DNA of 64,000 nucleotides from Neoconidiobolus thromboides FSU 785 (GCA_025603075.1 MU626322.1:1-64000); one strand, 5' to 3'. Counted from the first letter of the stretch, positions 24,360 through 37,095 are shown. The notes: generated from the sequence alone by a model not told the origin. Numbers and translations: made by a program.

Positions 24360-27280
24360 CCAATTTTTGGAAACTTTATTCAATCTCCATTTGTGTTCGC
24401 TTTTTTAAATTGCTTAATAATTTGAGAACAAATCTTGTTTATAACCTTATTTTGTGAAGTTTACTCAAATTATGAAATAATCAAGAAAAAGCTATTATAA
24501 TTATAAAAGGTTGCTTTACATATTTAATTTATACGATTTATTTCTAAAAAACTTACTACACTAATTTTATTATCGGGTTCTACTTTTATACTTTGTTTTA
24601 AGTATTATTTTGAGTATTATCTTTTAGTTTAAACACAAGGTATATTGCTCAATTTCGATTACTGCCATTTCTCAAAGCAATAACAGTCAAATAGTTATGT
24701 ATATAAATAATATAGTATTATAATTGATAATATTCTTACTATTAAAAATATTACCATTTATAACTTAAAAATTTAAATTCATTTAAAATTAATATATTTT
24801 AAATAAAATATAGTCAATATATAAAAATTATTAATAAAAGCGAAAATAAGTATAAGAAAATTGATTAATTCAACCGACTCATTTTTAAATGTTAAAAAGA
24901 TAACTTACATCTTAGTATTTTTCTTTATATACTTAAAATCTAATAATATGATAGCGTTAATGAAATAAAAAAGTAAACATGATTTTTGTTACATTGGATT
25001 GTAATAAATTTGCCTTTTTTGGACTTTGTATGTAACTAAATTTGTAAATTTACATATTATGTTTTTATCCATATTTGAATAATATGAATTATGTGTTAAT
25101 TAATTTTAGATTTTACAATGTTTTTTAATGAACTTTGTAATTTAACTACTAATTAGTAATATGTATATCTCTTATTTTTTGGAAAATCAATAGCATTTTG
25201 ATATTTACTTTTATCATTTAAAGATGTAACTAATGTATGTATTTTTATATTTAAAATTTATAATGTCAAAGTCTGCTACTATATGCAACTATAAATAGAA
25301 ATAGATCTTTAAGTAACCCTTATTTGAAAAAAGGATAAATATCTCCTTATAACTTATTGATACTATAGCTTAATATGAGTAGTAGCTTAAAACCTACTAT
25401 TGAATAGAATGGATCAATGAAATAATAAAATGAAATAGGATAAATTTTAATGAAATTGATGTACTACCGCTTCACTCGCTTTATTAATTAAATTTAATTT
25501 AAACCAAGTTTATGTTTATGTTTAAATTCTATTATATTAATAGCACAAGTAGAAGCTTATTCTTTTTATTTAACCTAAAAAACAACAGTATTTATCAAGC
25601 TGTTCGGGTAAAATTAAGTGTTAGTTACTTGCTAAATCTAAAGGTTCTCTTCGTATTGACCTTATTATTTTGAACAGGTTGGGTTGTTTGTTAAAATAGG
25701 ATAAAGCAATGTCTAAAGTTGAAAGTCGATTACGGCTAATTATACGAAAAAGCAATTTATTATCAATTCTATATTTTTTTAATTGTAAACTCTTTTCTTT
25801 AATTTATTAATAACGATGAATTTTATTGAATAGAATTGCTGTTGTGGTGCAGTCACAGGTTGCTTCAATAAAGTATAACTTTTTTTTACACTAATCAATA
25901 TCTCTATCATTTACAAAGCTAAGAAGCAATAGATATTAATGAACTCATTTACTTTGAAAGTCAGGTTTCTGTTTCAATCCCTTTTTACGCATTAGAGGAA
26001 CAATAGTTTAGAAAATAGAAAGTTTAATTTTATAACTATAATTAATTTGGTTTAAAGCTATGAGCTTAAAATAAAACTACCAACTTAAATATATATTCAA
26101 AATAAATAAGCTACATATTACATCAATCTAAGCCCTCTTTCAGTATACATTTTATTATATTAAGAAAGCTCTAACCAGTATTAAAAGGAAACATTATTAG
26201 TTGCTTAATAATAATATCTTGACTGTGTTTCTAAATTACCAAAAATGGTACAATTATCCAATTAGAAGAAATGATTAACGAAAAAAGAATGTTAAAGAAT
26301 ATTACAAAAAGCTGTTATATAATCTTTATATCACTATGTGATAACTATCACTAATAAAGATATTGAATAATACAAAATTAATGTAATTTTGTTTTGATTA
26401 ACATATATATTGCTTTTTTAACAAAATATGCAAGACAAACAATATGGAAATTGATTTTGCAATTCTTAAATCATTTGCCATGCTTATTTGACTAGTATAA
26501 TTTAACAGTTGTCTTTTTTAAAGACCGATTATGAAATAATAATGTTATTTATATTTAATAATCAGCAAAACATCACTTTTTAATCAAGTGTTTGTTATTT
26601 AAAATAGTACGATAGCTAAAAATTGTTATTTTCTAAATATTCTTTTTGTTAAAAACATTCAAGAGAACTTTAACTGGGTACTATAATTTTTACTAAGCTG
26701 ACAATTATTTAGTAAATTTAATTTTTATAGGCTCGGCCTTTAAACAAGTTAAAGTGTCTATATAACTTCTGTTATAATTTCAAGATTAAATAGCAATATG
26801 AAATTTTGTCTCTAATTATAGTTATGTTGCTGTCATCGCCATCAGATAAATTTATTGTTATATTTATTATTTTGATAAATATCTCTAATTTTTTTCAACT
26901 TTTAAATGTTAGTTTCTTTTAGATATAAACAAATCATGCTTAAAATTTTAAAAATTGAATTTAAGAATCATTTTAAAGCAAAAAAATTAATCGCCAATTT
27001 AAATAAAAAAACAATTAGATTAATATAATTTTAGTTTTAGTAATAATTCAAATTAAACATGATATCAATTATTTTTTTTGTTATAGTATTAATAATCCTT
27101 GATGATTTTATTATAACTATTATAGCATATATTTGTTTACTTTATTTATCTTTTGTATTTAACAATAGCAAACTAGTAAAAATAAGCTTTTAAAAAAAAT
27201 AATAGTTTTTTGATATTCTATTCATTAAAACTGTGATAGTTTTTGCGGAAGATTTTTAATACAATAAACGTTACTTATTT
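24360..27280. other. AT-rich gene desert
   Basis: About 2.9 kb. No ORF of useful length, no recognisable transposon and no tRNA were found. A T-arm-like run near 25970 does not fold into a tRNA. Confidence 0.5.
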
Positions 27281-27298
27281 CAAAACCCTTTAAAAAGT

Positions 27299-28080
27299 TC
27301 AATTGGAAATAACATTTGAAACTATTAAAAGCATACTAAAATTCCCATTTATTGTAACCTTATCTAGATTAGGTTTGGAATCCCTTGGAGTATCATAGTG
27401 AGATGCTTTCATTTTGGGTAAAAAATGTGTAATATGTAATGATGAAGCAGAAAGGCTGTAGCTAACGTCTGTACCAATAGTCATTAAAGTAAAATCATTA
27501 ACTTTTAATAGTTCGAGATTTGGAAAAAGGCACAAGAAATGAAAAGAGCTTTAGGTTGAACAGGAAATTTATCCACTTCTATTTTTTTATAGATTCACAC
27601 TCAAGTGATATACTTCTTTTTATAGGCCCTTATCAGCTAAATTAGACTTAGCAAATATTTTGTTACAAGAGAAGCCTATATATTAAGGTAAACAATTTGA
27701 ATGTTTGGTAGTAAAGAGACTAAAATTAACAAATCTCTTATTAAATCTTTAACATAAATCTTCCTTAAAATTTATAGCTTATTTGAAGGATCAAAGCTAA
27801 TCTTAGTGGCTAGATTATAATAGCCTGACCTAAAAACATTAGGATCTCCCGTTAATTTTATCATATCATGAGTATTTATATTAAATCGCCTAAAAGGATT
27901 CACTAATTTAATGCTGGTTGTTTGCTTTAAATCTCCAAGACACTTAATAAATTTATTATCAAGCCCTCCTTTAGATACCAATCCTGAATTATTTGAAGTA
28001 AAATTGATTTCAGGACCAATTCTAGCACTTACAACTTCTTGAACAAATATTATACGTAGTTCGTTCAACTCATGAAAATT
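27299..28080 (-). pseudogene. LRR (F-box family) pseudogene
   Basis: Two open pieces in different frames, 28068-27772 and 27535-27299, with stops between them. The first holds FIKCLGDLKQTTSIKLVNPF. That matches the same-family relic at 31.1 kb (IIKCLGGLKQLKSIKLIGYF). The second holds CLFPNLELLKVNDF, matching the locus at 3.8 kb. No F-box or intact start remains. I infer a decayed member of the same F-box/LRR family. A MITE-like element (28130-28235) lies just upstream, where the N-terminus would be. Confidence 0.6.
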
Positions 28081-28129
28081 TGTTTAATTATATTGAGCCT
28101 GTTAAGGTCTAACTAAGATTTTGTTAAGA

Positions 28130-28235
28130 TATAGGGCTATTTTTTTTGATTTCATTATTTTTCCGTTTTTTAAGCGCTATTTGAGTGGAAAGATTGTTAG
28201 TAAAATTCTTAAACAAAGAAACACATCTCCATATA
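28130..28235 (-). mobile_element. MITE-like element, copy 4
   Basis: Full length with drifted termini (TATAGGGCTAT and ACATCTCCATATA). The internal core TTTTTAAGCGCTATTTGAGT is intact. Confidence 0.75.
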
Positions 28236-28794
28236 TTAGAAGCAAGTGCAATCTGTTTTGATTAAGATAGTCAGCAACATAAGCAATAGCCACATAAATC
28301 ACAACTATTTTAATTGTTTCAAGTTGCTCTAAAAAAATTTTAAATGTCTTTATAGATCAATACAATTACTATAGCCAATAATATCTTTTTTAATTTTGAT
28401 AATTCAGAATTAGTTTTGACATCCTTTTCTTGTTTAATCTTTAATGTCATTTATAAAAATAAATAAGAAGGAGAGGAAAAAAATTAACTTAGTTAATCAT
28501 TCGTAAATTTAAAGTGTTGACATGTATTGACAAAGATATCACAAAAATATGGGGATGCCCAAATTAGCTTCAGAGGTTAGTCAAAAATTAATTTGAATTT
28601 TAAATTTTAAAATCTTTAATGTATGATTAGCTAAACTTAAAAAACTTAAATCTAAATAAAAATTTAATATGACAAGGAGAACCACACTATATAAACATTG
28701 TAATTTATTTATATTAGCTTTAATAACTATTTATAATAACTTAAAGTTTATAGAATTTTGTAACAAAAATGGTAAAAATAACGAATTAGGACAA
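28236..28794. other. AT-rich intergenic stretch
   Basis: No gene seen. A lone ATATGGGGATG at 28549 resembles a MITE end but has no partner. Confidence 0.45.
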
Positions 28795-28799
28795 CCCTA

Positions 28800-29262
28800 T
28801 GTGAAATATCGCTTTGTCAGTCCCATGGTTAATTATAGCATAACAATCGCCTAAGCTGTTGTGTTCTCAAGTTCAGAGAAAATCAATCCCATGTTCTTAT
28901 TTTGGTTTGTTATGAGAATTTCTAGTTCCATCCAAAAGAATATTATCCTCTCATTTTGATATTTATACTTTTCAGAGTATAAAAGAGTTTACAGAGTATA
29001 GTAGTTCGAGGCTTTTTAAATGAATTATTCCCTGATATCTCGAACATTTAATAAAGCCACTAAGTTTTCTTAATAGTATTTTACGTAGGTTTTACATTAG
29101 TATTGTCTATTCTATTTGTCTTATATAGCTTGTAACCTATTACGTGCTATTCCTCATAATCCAAGTCTATCTTAGTCACATAAACTAAGACCTTTCGACT
29201 TATAGTGTAGTCAACCCAGCAATAGCTGTTCTTGACTCTAAACCCTGAGTACCGATTTCACA
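28800..29262 (+). mobile_element. Solo LTR (463 bp)
   Basis: Begins TGTGAAATATCGC and ends GATTTCACA, the same family as 10115 and 36019. It is preceded by CCCTA and followed by CCCAT, a near match to a 5-bp target duplication that is blurred by the MITE starting 3 bp later. Internal GTATAAAAGAG is the probable LTR TATA box. No retrotransposon coding sequence adjoins it. Confidence 0.8.
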
Positions 29263-29265
29263 CCC

Positions 29266-29372
29266 ATATGGGGATGTATTTTTGTGTTTGAAAATTTTGC
29301 TAATAACTTTCCCACTCAAATAGCGCTTAAAAGATGGAAAAAGTAACGAAGCCAAAAAAACATCCCCACATT
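29266..29372 (+). mobile_element. MITE-like element, copy 5, abutting an LTR
   Basis: Near-intact copy from TATGGGGATGT to ACATCCCCACA, inserted 3 bp outside the LTR end. Confidence 0.85.
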
Positions 29373-30690
29373 AAGTAATGTTTGTGATTTAGATCCTACT
29401 TTTTGACTATATCCTGGAAGAAGTTTAGGTCCAACTGGGAAAACAGGCCTTGTTAATATACATGGCTTAATTTGATTTCTAGATGCTATTAATCTAAAAT
29501 TTTTATTTAAAAATTAAGACCTGTTGGGGTATTGACGTGAAATGTCTCTCACTTAAATTAAATAAGGTATTTAAATCAACTGTTAGATTAAATTCATCAG
29601 GGATGTTGTTAAATTCGTCAGAGATATTTTCATCAAATATGAAATTCGAATCCATTGACATATCAAAAGTTATAACTATACCGAATCCTATTGACTTTTC
29701 CGGATTATCATCCAAATTGGATTCCGCTTTGCATATTAAGATTATTTAACATCTCAAACTAAATGAATTAAGAATGATTATAAATTTATCTTCACTAATG
29801 AATTTATTTGTTTTAAGACAAAATCAAGACGAAACTTACAATATGTAATAAAAATTATTAACTAAGTGATTGTACCATTTGCAATCTAAAAATAAAAAAT
29901 TAATCATAAATGCTAGCAATAAATAAGGAATTTATTGCTGGTGTAGTTAAAAAAGACTGAACAAATAGTGTAAGCTTCCTCCTTTATTATCTTAGTCCTT
30001 TATCATTTAAATTTACTTAGTCAATTGAAAACTGAAAGTTTAAAATCCTAATATACATAAAGTAGAAATAATAGTATAGAATTATCTAGAAATTAAACTA
30101 TTACCTACTTTTAATCTCTATGTTTTAACTCAATTAAAATCTAAGAATTAAGATTGATAGTTTGCTATTGTTCTAATATCAATATTCAAATACTTTTTAT
30201 CCTGTCAATTATCATAGTATTCATAATTAGTGATTTCTATTATCCATAGATATTAAAGTGGGATTTTGGTATAAATATCTTTAGCCTTTTGCAATGTTTT
30301 GACTAATTAAAGCTGAATAGTTGTCTTTAGTTATATAGGAGTTACATGCTTGTTTTAGTTGTAAAAAGATTGCGCAAAGACTAAGGATATTCATAATAGA
30401 ATTTCGTGATAATTAACCTACAAAAAGCTTTAATGTATAGTATTGATATTGTTTTATAAAAAATAAATTTTAATAATTAAAACATTGAGACTTTTATCTT
30501 ATATGTTGAATGAATAACGATAACGTTTATTTATAAAAATAAATAAAGGAAAGGAAAAGGAATATTAAAACCATAATAAAGTATGACTTATTTTGACTTT
30601 ATCCAAGTTAAAAAGGAAATTTGTGGCTTATTACTAAAACTTATTTGTATTATTAATACTTGGAGTAATAAATGATAAAAGAGTAGTAAA
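29373..30690. other. AT-rich stretch with doubtful ORFs
   Basis: Overlapping 70-codon ORFs lie on both strands at 29503-29749, neither with a recognisable domain. They could be another LRR-family scrap. The rest shows nothing. Confidence 0.4.
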
Positions 30691-30697
30691 GATATAA

Positions 30698-31560
30698 TTA
30701 ACAACGGTACCAACATTCATTAAGCAAAACTATCAACTTTCCATAATTGAGATTTGGAAAAAGAAATAAAAAACAAGGAAAATCTTTAAATGGAATTTCT
30801 AATACATTGATCTTAACTTTTAATAAACTACATCTAATTGAAGTGTATTTTGTTTTACAAAGATCTTCATCATTATAAATATATCCATCGAATATTGGTA
30901 TAGGAAGAAAAATAAAATTATAGAAACGAATTGTTTGAATATTTGATAATATAGAAACTGCTTCCAAAAGTTCTCTTGATAATTCTGCAACATGCAGCTC
31001 TTAAAGTTGATAGTTTCAAGTAATCATAGTCAATTGAATTATTTACTCCAAATTACCCAAACTTGTAATATCATCATCCTCAATTAACTTTATACTATTA
31101 TAACTATGGGCGGAATTGATATCATTAATGAAATAACTAAAATCAAAATAGCCTATTAATTTAATACTTTTTAACTGCTTTAAACCACCAAGGCACTTAA
31201 TAATATCAGCATCAAATTTCCTATGAACTTAAGTTCAAATTAGAAATAAAGCTCACATTTGAATTAATCTTACCACACTTATAGATGTGCTTGTTAGATT
31301 TAAATGTAACATTCTTAAATTGCTAAATTTCGTTTTAACTAAAATTAATCCATCAAAAAGTAACTCACTATCCGAATATATCTTAGATGAATTTAATATG
31401 TTTGTATTTAAATCTTCAATTACTTCTGAAATATACATATCTCCCTGTTCGATCCTGTTAACTTCAAATACTTCAAGCTGGCTTAAATGGGAACATAATA
31501 CCTTTGATAATTTCATAGTATTGGGACGGTTTATTGTTATTTTCTTTGACTTTGATAATT
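30698..31560 (-). pseudogene. LRR (F-box family) pseudogene
   Basis: Pieces in several frames. 31516-31253 reads LCSHLSQLEVFEVNRI and FSNLRMLHLNLTSTSIS, typical LRR spacing. About 31220-31040 reads IIKCLGGLKQLKSIKLIGYF. 30967-30698 ends in CFLFLFPNLNYGKLIVL, the equivalent of the LFPNLEVLKI block at 3.8 kb. Stops and frame changes separate them, and no F-box remains. This is the third decayed member of the family in the window. Confidence 0.6.
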
Positions 31561-31589
31561 AAAGCTTTGCTTCTACTTTGACGTCTCAT

Positions 31590-31765
31590 TCAGTACCATC
31601 ACTGCTATAGTTGTCATTAGTATCATAACCATCACTACTATCACTATTGTAATTATCTCTACCATCGTTGTTGTAGTTATTAATATTGTCACTATTGCCG
31701 CTACTTCCATTATCATCACTATAATTATTATCACTATCGCTATTGACATCACTAGTAGACACGTC
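31590..31765. repeat. TCACTA-rich low-complexity tract
   Basis: Imperfect trinucleotide-like repetition (ATC/ACT/ATT mixes). On the minus strand one frame encodes a Ser/Asp/Asn-rich stretch that ends in a stop near 31586. It could be the remnant of a low-complexity exon of the adjacent LRR relic, or simply a microsatellite. Confidence 0.5.
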
Positions 31766-31788
31766 ATTATAATAAATAGATATTGCAT

Positions 31789-32786
31789 TTGGATAACAAA
31801 TTAGCTAATCCAGATTATTGTCAAAGATATTTAAAAGTTTCATTAATAAACCATTTTACATAATAAATTTATTTTGAAATTCTAGATATTATTGATAGTT
31901 TAGATCATTTTTATACTGATGCCGATTATAAATCGAATGACTAGCATTAGTACAGACAACTCAAATTACTATCTTATATAAATATTTACTCAAAAAACAT
32001 AAATCAAATAGCTCAAATGGATCCAACTGTTCAAATATGGACTCTAGAGATAGATCAGAAAGTTTTAAAAACTATATTGTCATTTTTAAAATAAAAGCAT
32101 GATAAAAAGATTTCAGTTCGCCTTTTCTATACTTTATAGTTTGTGTTCTTTATAAATTTTGATTTAATATTGACTAAAAAGTATAGAATATTATTGGCTA
32201 GAAATATATAATTTTTGTGTCTCAAATATGTAAATCAAGTTGAAGAAGACTGAAATGTTTGTAAAATATTGATAGAAAGGCTAAACTATCATTAATAAGA
32301 AGGGTCGCAAATTTAATCTATTAAAAATAATATAAAACTACTAGTTATATTATGATAGCAATAAGATAAAAAAACCATTTATTGGATGAGTAGTTGGATT
32401 TTAATCATAACTTTTAAATATTAACATATAAAATAAATACTAATCTTAAAGTTATTGTGCAGTTAAAATTTCAGTCAATAATATAATTGCTATTGAACCA
32501 CCTTAATAAAGATCACTTAATCTTTTTACAAATAATTTTTACTATTAAATATTTGACTCTTACCTTCAATAAACATCTTCAAAAGGAAATGAAATTAAAA
32601 TACCAAAATCATTATCAATTCAAAGTCTACGAACCAGTCCTGCTAACTCATTTATCGCTATTGTTTCTTTATTTCTTACATCACTGTCTATTTAAACAAA
32701 TATAATCTCTTCAACAAAATCATAACTCTGACCAGTCAACATAAAATCTGAAAAGTTTGCCCTCATTACGTTAATCAAAGTACATT
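31789..32786. other. Intergenic, 3' of the Rsc9-like gene
   Basis: About 1 kb of AT-rich sequence. The 72-codon ORF at 32487-32705 starts at TTG and has no recognisable domain. Confidence 0.45.
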
Positions 32787-34802
32787 TTAAATCAATGAAT
32801 TCAAAAGTGAAAATAAATCATTTGAATATTGATGATTCTCGATAGCAAGTTGCATAATATCTTCTCGACACGAAGAGATAAGGCTATGTAATTCAGTTGT
32901 TGAAGCCAATCTTTTCAAGGTGCCTACCAATAACTGAGGTATAATTTGTTGAATACTAGCCTCATCATCAATCTCATGGTTATTTACAACTTTATTACCA
33001 AGGTCATTCTCTGTCTCCTGCTCTGGTTCAATATTTTTACTATTTAGCATTAAATAACTTGCCAAATATTCTTCTGGCAAATCATAGCTAGCTGTAAAAT
33101 CAATCAAATGAACTTTAAAATGTTCAATAAAATAAGTGCGGTTATCAATACCATTGGGATATTGTTGACAATTATCCCATTTACAATAATATCTTTTGAG
33201 TCCATGGGGTGCGTGTACTGCTCTAAAATGAGAAAGTTCATCTGCTTTGGTTAATACCATGCGTGTACAACCATCCCATTTACATATATAATGTCGAATA
33301 TTACTTCGATTAATTGTCGATTTTAATTCTTTAGTTGAGGTGGTACTAGCGAGAACATTGTGGTAAGAGCTAGTTGAAGTATTGATGGGATTTGAATGTG
33401 TTGTTGGTGGTGGCATCTTTTTTGGGCAAATGCCTTCATAATATAAATACCATTTATCATTCTTTTTCTTGTTAACTATTTTTGCTGTTGGAAAGGTGGA
33501 TAGTACTATTTTAGTTAATTTATTACTATGGTGTAACATAAAGGACATGACATTAATATTAATTAATTTACAAAATTCTCCATATACTTCGGAGATTGGA
33601 ATCATCATCTTTGAATTTGCTTGGTATTTCAAACTTAACCTAAACTCTTTATTAGTTATTAACTAAGTGACTATAGGTTTGCTTACCAATTTTGAAACTG
33701 TTTTGATTCTTTAAGTTTAGCACTTTCTGAAGAAGCATCAAAATATAAAGGGTCTTCTCTTTTATCTGATAAATAAGTCCTTAATAAATTTAGAAAGGTA
33801 CGGTATAAATTGCCTGGAAAACTTAAGATAAAAGCTGAAAAGTCTTCCAAGGCAAAATAAGCATACAATGAAAAAAATTCAGCGGTATGACAAACTAATT
33901 CCTCATCATAAGATAAAGTAATCAACTCAATAGCTCTTTGGACATAAACTTTAGATTGTAAAAAATCGGAAGCTTTTGAGCATTCTTTACCTAATAGTAT
34001 CCTCGACATGCATCTCAGTGAAAAAATTATTTTAGATCGATCATAACTATTTAAAAGCTGATATAGGCTTAAGAATACATCCTTATCCATTCTCATAAAA
34101 GAGCATATGTTTTCAAATAAATCAAAACAATGACTTGTAAGTTCTGGATACCCTTTAGTGTCCATAAAAGAGGTTAAAGGAACCTCGCAATTCATCAACT
34201 GTTTGATAGTCTTTAAAATTACCTTTGAGTTGCAAATCAACTTTGCGTTGGCTGGTATTAAGCTGAAGTTCCTTAAAATTAACATGATTACTAAAAAATG
34301 CTCTGAGACTAAATTTCCACGCTTTTGGCTAAGAGTATTGTTAAAATTCTGGAGTTGTTCTTGTACTACCTCTTCCAACTTTTCAAAAAGCAGAATGTTG
34401 TTACCTAATGTATAACTAGGCGGACAAAAATAAGACCACTCAATAAGCAGTTCAAAAGCCCACGAAATCTCATTAGGTAACCCACTTTCTAAAGCTAAAT
34501 AAAGTCGATCCGTATTTAGCATCCAATCAAAATCTAGATGGTAATATAATTATGTTCTAATTAAAAGTTTACTTTTTAAATATTTCTTTTAGTTACTTAC
34601 CTAGTGGCCCGTGATAAAACTCAGTCAATTCTCTTTTAAATAAATGCTCTGGTACATTATTGCTGGCCTCCGATACAAGTGGTTGAATTGGAACTGGAGT
34701 GCTAGAATTAAAAGAGTCTGGTCTTGGTAAAATACTGGCTCTTGTGGCTATCCTTGGTAATGTGTTTACAAATTGAAAGCTATTGGCACTTGATTGACTC
34801 AT
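32787..34802 (-). CDS. Rsc9/ARID2-like chromatin-remodelling subunit
   Basis: Three exons (34802-34601, 34533-33687, 33639-32787) join in frame to 633 aa. After a polar N-terminus the protein has a long helical armadillo-like region (about 70-345). From about 350 comes an RFX-type winged-helix block (QNWLSLKYQANSKMMIPISE, then VYGEFC; and TAKIVNKKKNDKWYLYY). Around 465-530 are two C2H2-like fingers (CKWDGCTRM...HFRAVH and CKWDNCQQYP...HFKVH). This order is that of Rsc9 of the yeast RSC complex and animal ARID2 of PBAF, which use ATP to slide nucleosomes. No N-terminal ARID domain is evident, as in some fungal Rsc9 proteins. It is single-copy and intact beside decayed genes. The assignment rests on domain order, not on an alignment. 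Confidence 0.8.
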
Positions 34803-35635
34803 AATTTTTTAAATTTTTAAAAGCTAAAAAATTAATTTTTTGTTTTTAGAATTTAGTTTAAATTCAAAGTTTAATTTTTCAGTAATTTATTGCAAAAATT
34901 GTAATTAAGTGTAAATATTATAAAAATTATCCCTTTAATTAATACCTAACTTCTATAAATTCTCAAATTGAATTAATTATTAAATTTTATTTTATTATTA
35001 TTGTTAAGTTTTAAATAAGTTATTTTAGTTGAATTATAAAAAAATCAGCTGTTATTGCATTATAATACAAATACAAGAGGTATTGACTTAGCTGATAATA
35101 ATTTGCATTTTTATAAAAAAATTTAATTTTTTTTTTAGATATAATAACATATAGCTGATTTAATATGTATAACATTTAAAGGTAAAAAACAAAAGTTGGG
35201 CTTTATTATAGAATTTACCGAAAAAATGGTTAAAATTTATATTATGCTGATTAGTATTCCTAAAAGTAGATCACATATGTAAAGCTCTTCAGAATAATTA
35301 AGCGCCATTTTCCTGCTATAACACCATTAACTATTAAAGCTAAGCTTACTAGAAAATATGTAATTTGTAGATGTAAAGGGAAAAAAAGAAGAGAAAAGAA
35401 AAGAATTACTATTATCTGGACTGTAATATTGCATTATGTTTAGCACCTTGCTTTCAAATCTATTAAACAAATCAATAAATTATACTGTAATAATTTCAAA
35501 TTATTTTTTGGCTTTTTGATTCCTTAACAAATATTATATTGAATAATGATAGTTCATTACTATTTATATCTTTTGACTTAGTGTTTTTTTAAAAAATTCA
35601 TTATTATAGTAAATATAAAAAACATAATTTATAAG
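34803..35635. other. AT-rich region upstream of the Rsc9-like gene
   Basis: About 830 bp holding that gene's promoter at its left end. I see no ORF or transposon. Confidence 0.45.
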
Positions 35636-35736
35636 TTGGGGATGATTTTTTTGATTTTATTATTTTTTCCACCTTTTAAGCGCTATTTGAGCGGAAAAAT
35701 TGTTAGTAAAATTCTTAACAAAAATACATCTCTAGT
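35636..35736 (-). mobile_element. MITE-like element, copy 6
   Basis: From TTGGGGATGATTTTTTTGAT to ATACATCTCTAG, with the internal core TTTTAAGCGCTATTTGAG. Confidence 0.75.
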
Positions 35737-36018
35737 TATTAGTTTGAACAGATTAAACTTTAGACTGACTTTTTTAGTGACAGTAAACTTGATATTTTTA
35801 AATTATAGCGTTGGTGCTTAAGGGGTTAAGTTCCGATTATAAAGATTGTAGTTTAACTTTGTAGCCATCTATAAAGCTACAGTCTCAAAGCACCCTTTCC
35901 ATTATGAAGATACTAGAGCCAGTAAAGCTAAGTGCTTTCTATTTTTATCCATATGGGGGTGTTTTTTTGGTTTCATTACTTTTTTCTTTTTTTAAGCACT
36001 ACTTGAGTGGATAAGCTA

Positions 36019-36581
36019 TGTGAAATATCGCTTTGTCAGTCCCATGGTTAATTATAGCATAATAATCACCTAAGCTGTTGTGTTCTCGAGTTCAGAGAAA
36101 ATCAATCCCATGCTCTTATCTTAATTTGCTACGAGAGTTTCTATCTTCGTCTCAAAAAATATCATCTTCTCATTTTGATGTTTGTACTTGTCGGACTATA
36201 AGAGAGATTTTAGAATATGGGGATATATTTTTGTATTTAAGAATTTTACTAACAAATTTTCCGCTTAAATAGCGCTTAAAAAATGGAAAAAATAATGAAG
36301 TTAAAAAAACACTCTCATATAGTAACTTGAGGCTTTTTAGATGAATTATTCCTTGATATCTCATACATTTAATAAAGCCACTAAGTTTCCTTAATAGTGT
36401 TTTATGTATATTTTACGGTGATATTGTCTATTCTATTTGTCTTACATAGTCCATAGCTTACTACGTGCTTTCTCATAATTCAAGTCTATCTTAGTCACAT
36501 AAATTAAAACCTTTCGACTTACAGTATAGTCAACCAAGTAGTAGCTGTTTTTGACTCCAATTACTAAGTATCTATTTCACA
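36019..36581 (+). mobile_element. Solo LTR inserted in a MITE and itself split by another MITE
   Basis: Begins TGTGAAATATCGC and ends CTATTTCACA. AGCTAT occurs on both sides, overlapping the terminal bases by one, which fits a 5-bp target duplication. Removing the internal MITE (36216-36320) leaves about 458 bp, the size of the other copies. Confidence 0.85.
36216..36320 (+). mobile_element. MITE-like element, copy 8, nested inside the LTR
   Basis: From TATGGGGATATATTTTTG to ACACTCTCATA. The LTR text GATTTTAGAA ... TAGTAACTTGAGGC continues on either side, showing insertion at a TA in the LTR. Confidence 0.85.
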
Positions 36582-36987
36582 GCTATCAGTAAAATTTCCA
36601 AACAAAAAAATACATCCCCATATTTTGATTCCTGCCATTGATATCAAATAAGCATAAATTTGCTAAAACTTGCTTTTTGACTTACCAATATTACTTCTGT
36701 ACTTTAGATCTTTATTGAAATACATATTATTAGTAGCTATATAATTATAAACGGGAATATATCATGTGTTGTAAGATGCTTTATAATATATTTCAAATCT
36801 AGTCCCATTATACCATTACGTTTTTTATTGAGCTCTACAGCTATAGAGGAAAAAGCGATAAAAAAGGGTTTGAATTTGATATTTAACTTTAAAAATATAA
36901 AGCTATTACAAATTCAGATTTATTTTCTGAATGTAAAGACAAACATCTAGGAACAAAGCTTTCGATTGTAAGCCCTAATGAGGTTCA

Positions 36988-37095
36988 TATATCAAGTGCT
37001 ATAGTTTCTGATTTCATCAGTTTTTCCACTTTACAATCACTATTTAAGTGGAAGTTATCAGTAAAAATTTTATACACAAAAATATATCCTCATAT
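36988..37095 (-). mobile_element. MITE-like element, degenerate copy 9
   Basis: Recognisable from TTTCATCAGTTTTTCCACTT through AGTGGAAGTTATCAGTAAAA to ATATCCTCATAT. The left end is eroded. Confidence 0.6.

Larger units (their letters stand above)
35952..36622 (-). mobile_element. MITE-like element, copy 7, split by an LTR
   Basis: The left part 35952-36018 (TATGGGGGTG ... CTTGAGTGGATAAGCTAT) and right part 36582-36622 (GCTATCAGTAAAATTTCC ... ACATCCCCATA) rejoin to a normal element of about 103 bp once the LTR and its duplicated AGCTAT are removed. Confidence 0.85.

Noticed and set aside
25915-25990. tRNA-like T-arm text (GTTTCAATCC)
   Set aside because: No matching acceptor stem, D arm or anticodon arm could be formed around it.
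28545-28560. Single MITE-like end (ATATGGGGATG)
   Set aside because: No core or partner terminus within 150 bp. Too short to call.
29503-29749. Two overlapping 70-codon ORFs on opposite strands
   Set aside because: Neither has a recognisable motif or a good start, and the coding strand cannot be decided.
35636-35821. 61-codon ORF
   Set aside because: It is a translation of a MITE-like element and its flank, not a gene.
36078-36364. Two 64-codon ORFs
   Set aside because: Both are translations of LTR and nested MITE sequence.
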